DNA of 6,541 nt, taken from the NCBI GenBank assembly GCA_041591635.1, contig JBFHRO010000184.1, positions 1 to 6,541 on the forward strand, given 5' to 3'. This stretch comes from JACKOD01 sp041591635. Lineage in GTDB: Bacteria > Pseudomonadota > Gammaproteobacteria > Pseudomonadales > Oleiphilaceae. This document shows, in pieces, positions 5,660 through 6,541 of this stretch; within the stretch, counting starts at the first letter, position 1, and every line of letters begins with the position of its first letter. Under the pieces are notes generated by a model. The model was not told where the DNA came from. It made no database searches and saw nothing but the letters and a program-made list of their open reading frames with translations. The position numbers were made by a program, and so were the translations under genes.

Positions 5660-5665
5660 AGAGGG
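5660..5665 (+). promoter_or_regulatory. Ribosome binding site supporting the rimP TTG start
   Basis: AGAGGG, containing GAGG at 5661-5664, lies 4-5 bases before the TTG at 5670. It supports that codon over the TTG at 5607, which lies inside the T-run of terminator T1. Confidence 0.65.
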
Positions 5666-5669
5666 TTTT

Positions 5670-6128
5670 TTGTCAACGAGGCTTCGTTTGCTGGATCAAA
5701 TCATTCGACCCATTGTTGAAGGTTTGGGGTATGAATGCTGGGGAATTGAGTTTCTTGCACAAGGCAAGAATTCCCTTTTGCGGGTTTATGTCGACAAAGA
5801 TACGGGTATTTTGCTTGAAGATTGCGAGCGCGTAAGTCGTCAGGTGAGTAGTGCTCTGGATGTTGAGGATCCCATTAGTGAGGAGTATACCCTTGAGGTG
5901 TCATCACCGGGTATGGACCGGCCTCTGTATACGCTTGATCAATACCAGCGCTGGGTTGGGAGTGTTATCCAGGTCAAGTTGCGCATGGCATTTGAAGGCA
6001 GACGAAAGTTCAAGGGTATTTTAAAGGGTGTTGAGGGTGAAGATATTGTGCTGGTGGTTGACGAGCATGAGTATCTTTTGCCCCTGGACAGCATTGAAAA
6101 AGCGAATGTTGTGCCACAGTTTGAGTGA
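5670..6128 (+). CDS. rimP: Ribosome maturation factor RimP
   Basis: RimP binds free 30S subunits and assists their late maturation in the cytoplasm. From the TTG at 5670 the product is 152 residues, close to the E. coli 150, beginning MSTRLRLLDQ, which aligns with E. coli MSTLEQ. It has an N-terminal alpha/beta domain with GLGYECWGIEF (18-28), LRVYVD (37-42) and DVEDPI (64-69), the signature LEVSSPGMDRPL (75-86), and a C-terminal SH3-like barrel (about 90-152) with RMAFEGRRKFKG and SIEKANVVPQF. The frame stays open upstream to a TTG at 5607, but that extension (Met-Leu-Phe-Asp and on) reads through terminator sequence, is not conserved and lacks a Shine-Dalgarno. nusA begins 27 bases after the stop. 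The rimP-nusA-infB order is nearly universal in Proteobacteria and implies co-transcription. Confidence 0.95.
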   Translation: MSTRLRLLDQIIRPIVEGLGYECWGIEFLAQGKNSLLRVYVDKDTGILLEDCERVSRQVSSALDVEDPISEEYTLEVSSPGMDRPLYTLDQYQRWVGSVIQVKLRMAFEGRRKFKGILKGVEGEDIVLVVDEHEYLLPLDSIEKANVVPQFE

Positions 6129-6139
6129 AGCGAAAGCTT

Positions 6140-6144
6140 GAGGA
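6140..6144 (+). promoter_or_regulatory. Ribosome binding site for nusA
   Basis: GAGGA (6140-6144) lies 11 bases before the nusA ATG, with a second GGA at 6146-6148 that is closer. This is acceptable for initiation of a gene with a recognisable N-terminus. Confidence 0.5.
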
Positions 6145-6155
6145 CGGAAAACGCA

Positions 6156-6541
6156 ATGAATAAAGAAATATTGCAGGTCGTAGAAGTAGTATCCAACGAA
6201 AAAGGCGTTGACAAAAACGTGATATTTGAAGCAATTGAACTTGCTTTGGCTACTGCGACCAAGAAGCGATACGAGGACGAAGAGTCTGCGGATGTTCGCG
6301 TTGTCATCAATCGCAAAACAGGGGAATACGAAACGTTTCGGCGCTGGTTGGTGGTTGCTGATGATGCTGTTCCTGCACTTGGGACTGAGTTGACGCTTGA
6401 AGAGGCGGCCGAAAAAGATGCGGCCCTTAAAGCAGGTGATACCTACGAAGAAAGGGTGGAGTCGGTGGCGTTTGGCCGAATCGGTGCCCAGGCTGCCAAG
6501 CAGATTATTGTGCAAAAGGTCAGGGAAGCTGAGCGCGCGAA
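6156..6541 (+). CDS. nusA: Transcription termination/antitermination factor NusA, N-terminal part (cut by right edge)
   Basis: NusA binds RNA polymerase, promotes pausing and intrinsic termination, and joins antitermination complexes. The window holds 128 complete codons. The translation starts MNKEILQVVEVVSNEKGV, continues FEAIELALATATKKRYEDE, has FRRWLVV (61-67) and ends AKQIIVQKVREAERA. This matches the N-terminal RNA-polymerase-binding domain of E. coli NusA closely, including ALATATKK and IVQKVREAERA. The S1, KH1, KH2 and acidic repeat domains would lie beyond the window, so there is no stop in frame. The ATG at 6156 is fixed by the conserved N-terminus. NusA is known to regulate its own operon in several bacteria, which makes the tandem terminators upstream of rimP relevant. 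Confidence 0.97.
   Translation, partial: MNKEILQVVEVVSNEKGVDKNVIFEAIELALATATKKRYEDEESADVRVVINRKTGEYETFRRWLVVADDAVPALGTELTLEEAAEKDAALKAGDTYEERVESVAFGRIGAQAAKQIIVQKVREAERA

Noticed and set aside
5607..5669. Upstream TTG at 5607 as the rimP start
   Set aside because: It lies in the T-run of terminator T1, has no ribosome site, and adds a non-conserved 21-residue extension.
6021..6515. Minus-strand frame of 164 codons over rimP and nusA
   Set aside because: It overlaps two strongly conserved genes and has no motif or ribosome site.

Overview
The window is a conserved gammaproteobacterial housekeeping block. All genes lie on the plus strand in the order ftsH (left end abnormal), folP, glmM, tpiA, secG, tRNA-Leu(GAG), rimP, nusA (cut by the right edge). 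Gene order and the close similarity of FtsH, GlmM, RimP and NusA to their Escherichia/Pseudomonas counterparts point to a gammaproteobacterium of intermediate GC content. The genus cannot be named from this sequence alone. Roles covered are membrane protein quality control (FtsH), folate synthesis (FolP), the amino-sugar branch feeding peptidoglycan and LPS (GlmM), glycolysis (TpiA), protein export (SecG), tRNA supply, 30S maturation (RimP) and transcription elongation/termination (NusA).

Layout: 1-1803 is one open frame. From about 235 onward it is clearly FtsH, covering the end of TM2, the AAA+ ATPase and the zinc protease. The first ~230 bases do not encode the FtsH N-terminus. They resemble a piece of a DUF5009 / heparan-alpha-glucosaminide N-acetyltransferase-like membrane protein, with higher GC and different codon use. 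This is most likely an assembly chimera or a recombination joint, and it is the most important anomaly here. A hairpin plus T-rich tail separates ftsH from folP (TTG start, strong AGGAGG). glmM follows folP almost without a gap. A terminator-like hairpin and a weak promoter candidate separate glmM from tpiA, and secG follows tpiA by 4 bases. A U-tract-less stem-loop lies between secG and tRNA-Leu.

The region 5495-5669 between the tRNA and rimP is the richest regulatory stretch. It holds a long inverted repeat enclosing an extended -10 promoter candidate, a bulged hairpin, and two consecutive intrinsic-terminator-like hairpins just upstream of rimP (TTG start). rimP-nusA transcription must apparently pass through these terminators, which fits a NusA-sensitive leader attenuator. 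I found no CRISPR array, insertion sequence, phage gene or defence system. Apart from the left-edge fusion and the rimP leader, the window is ordinary core genome.
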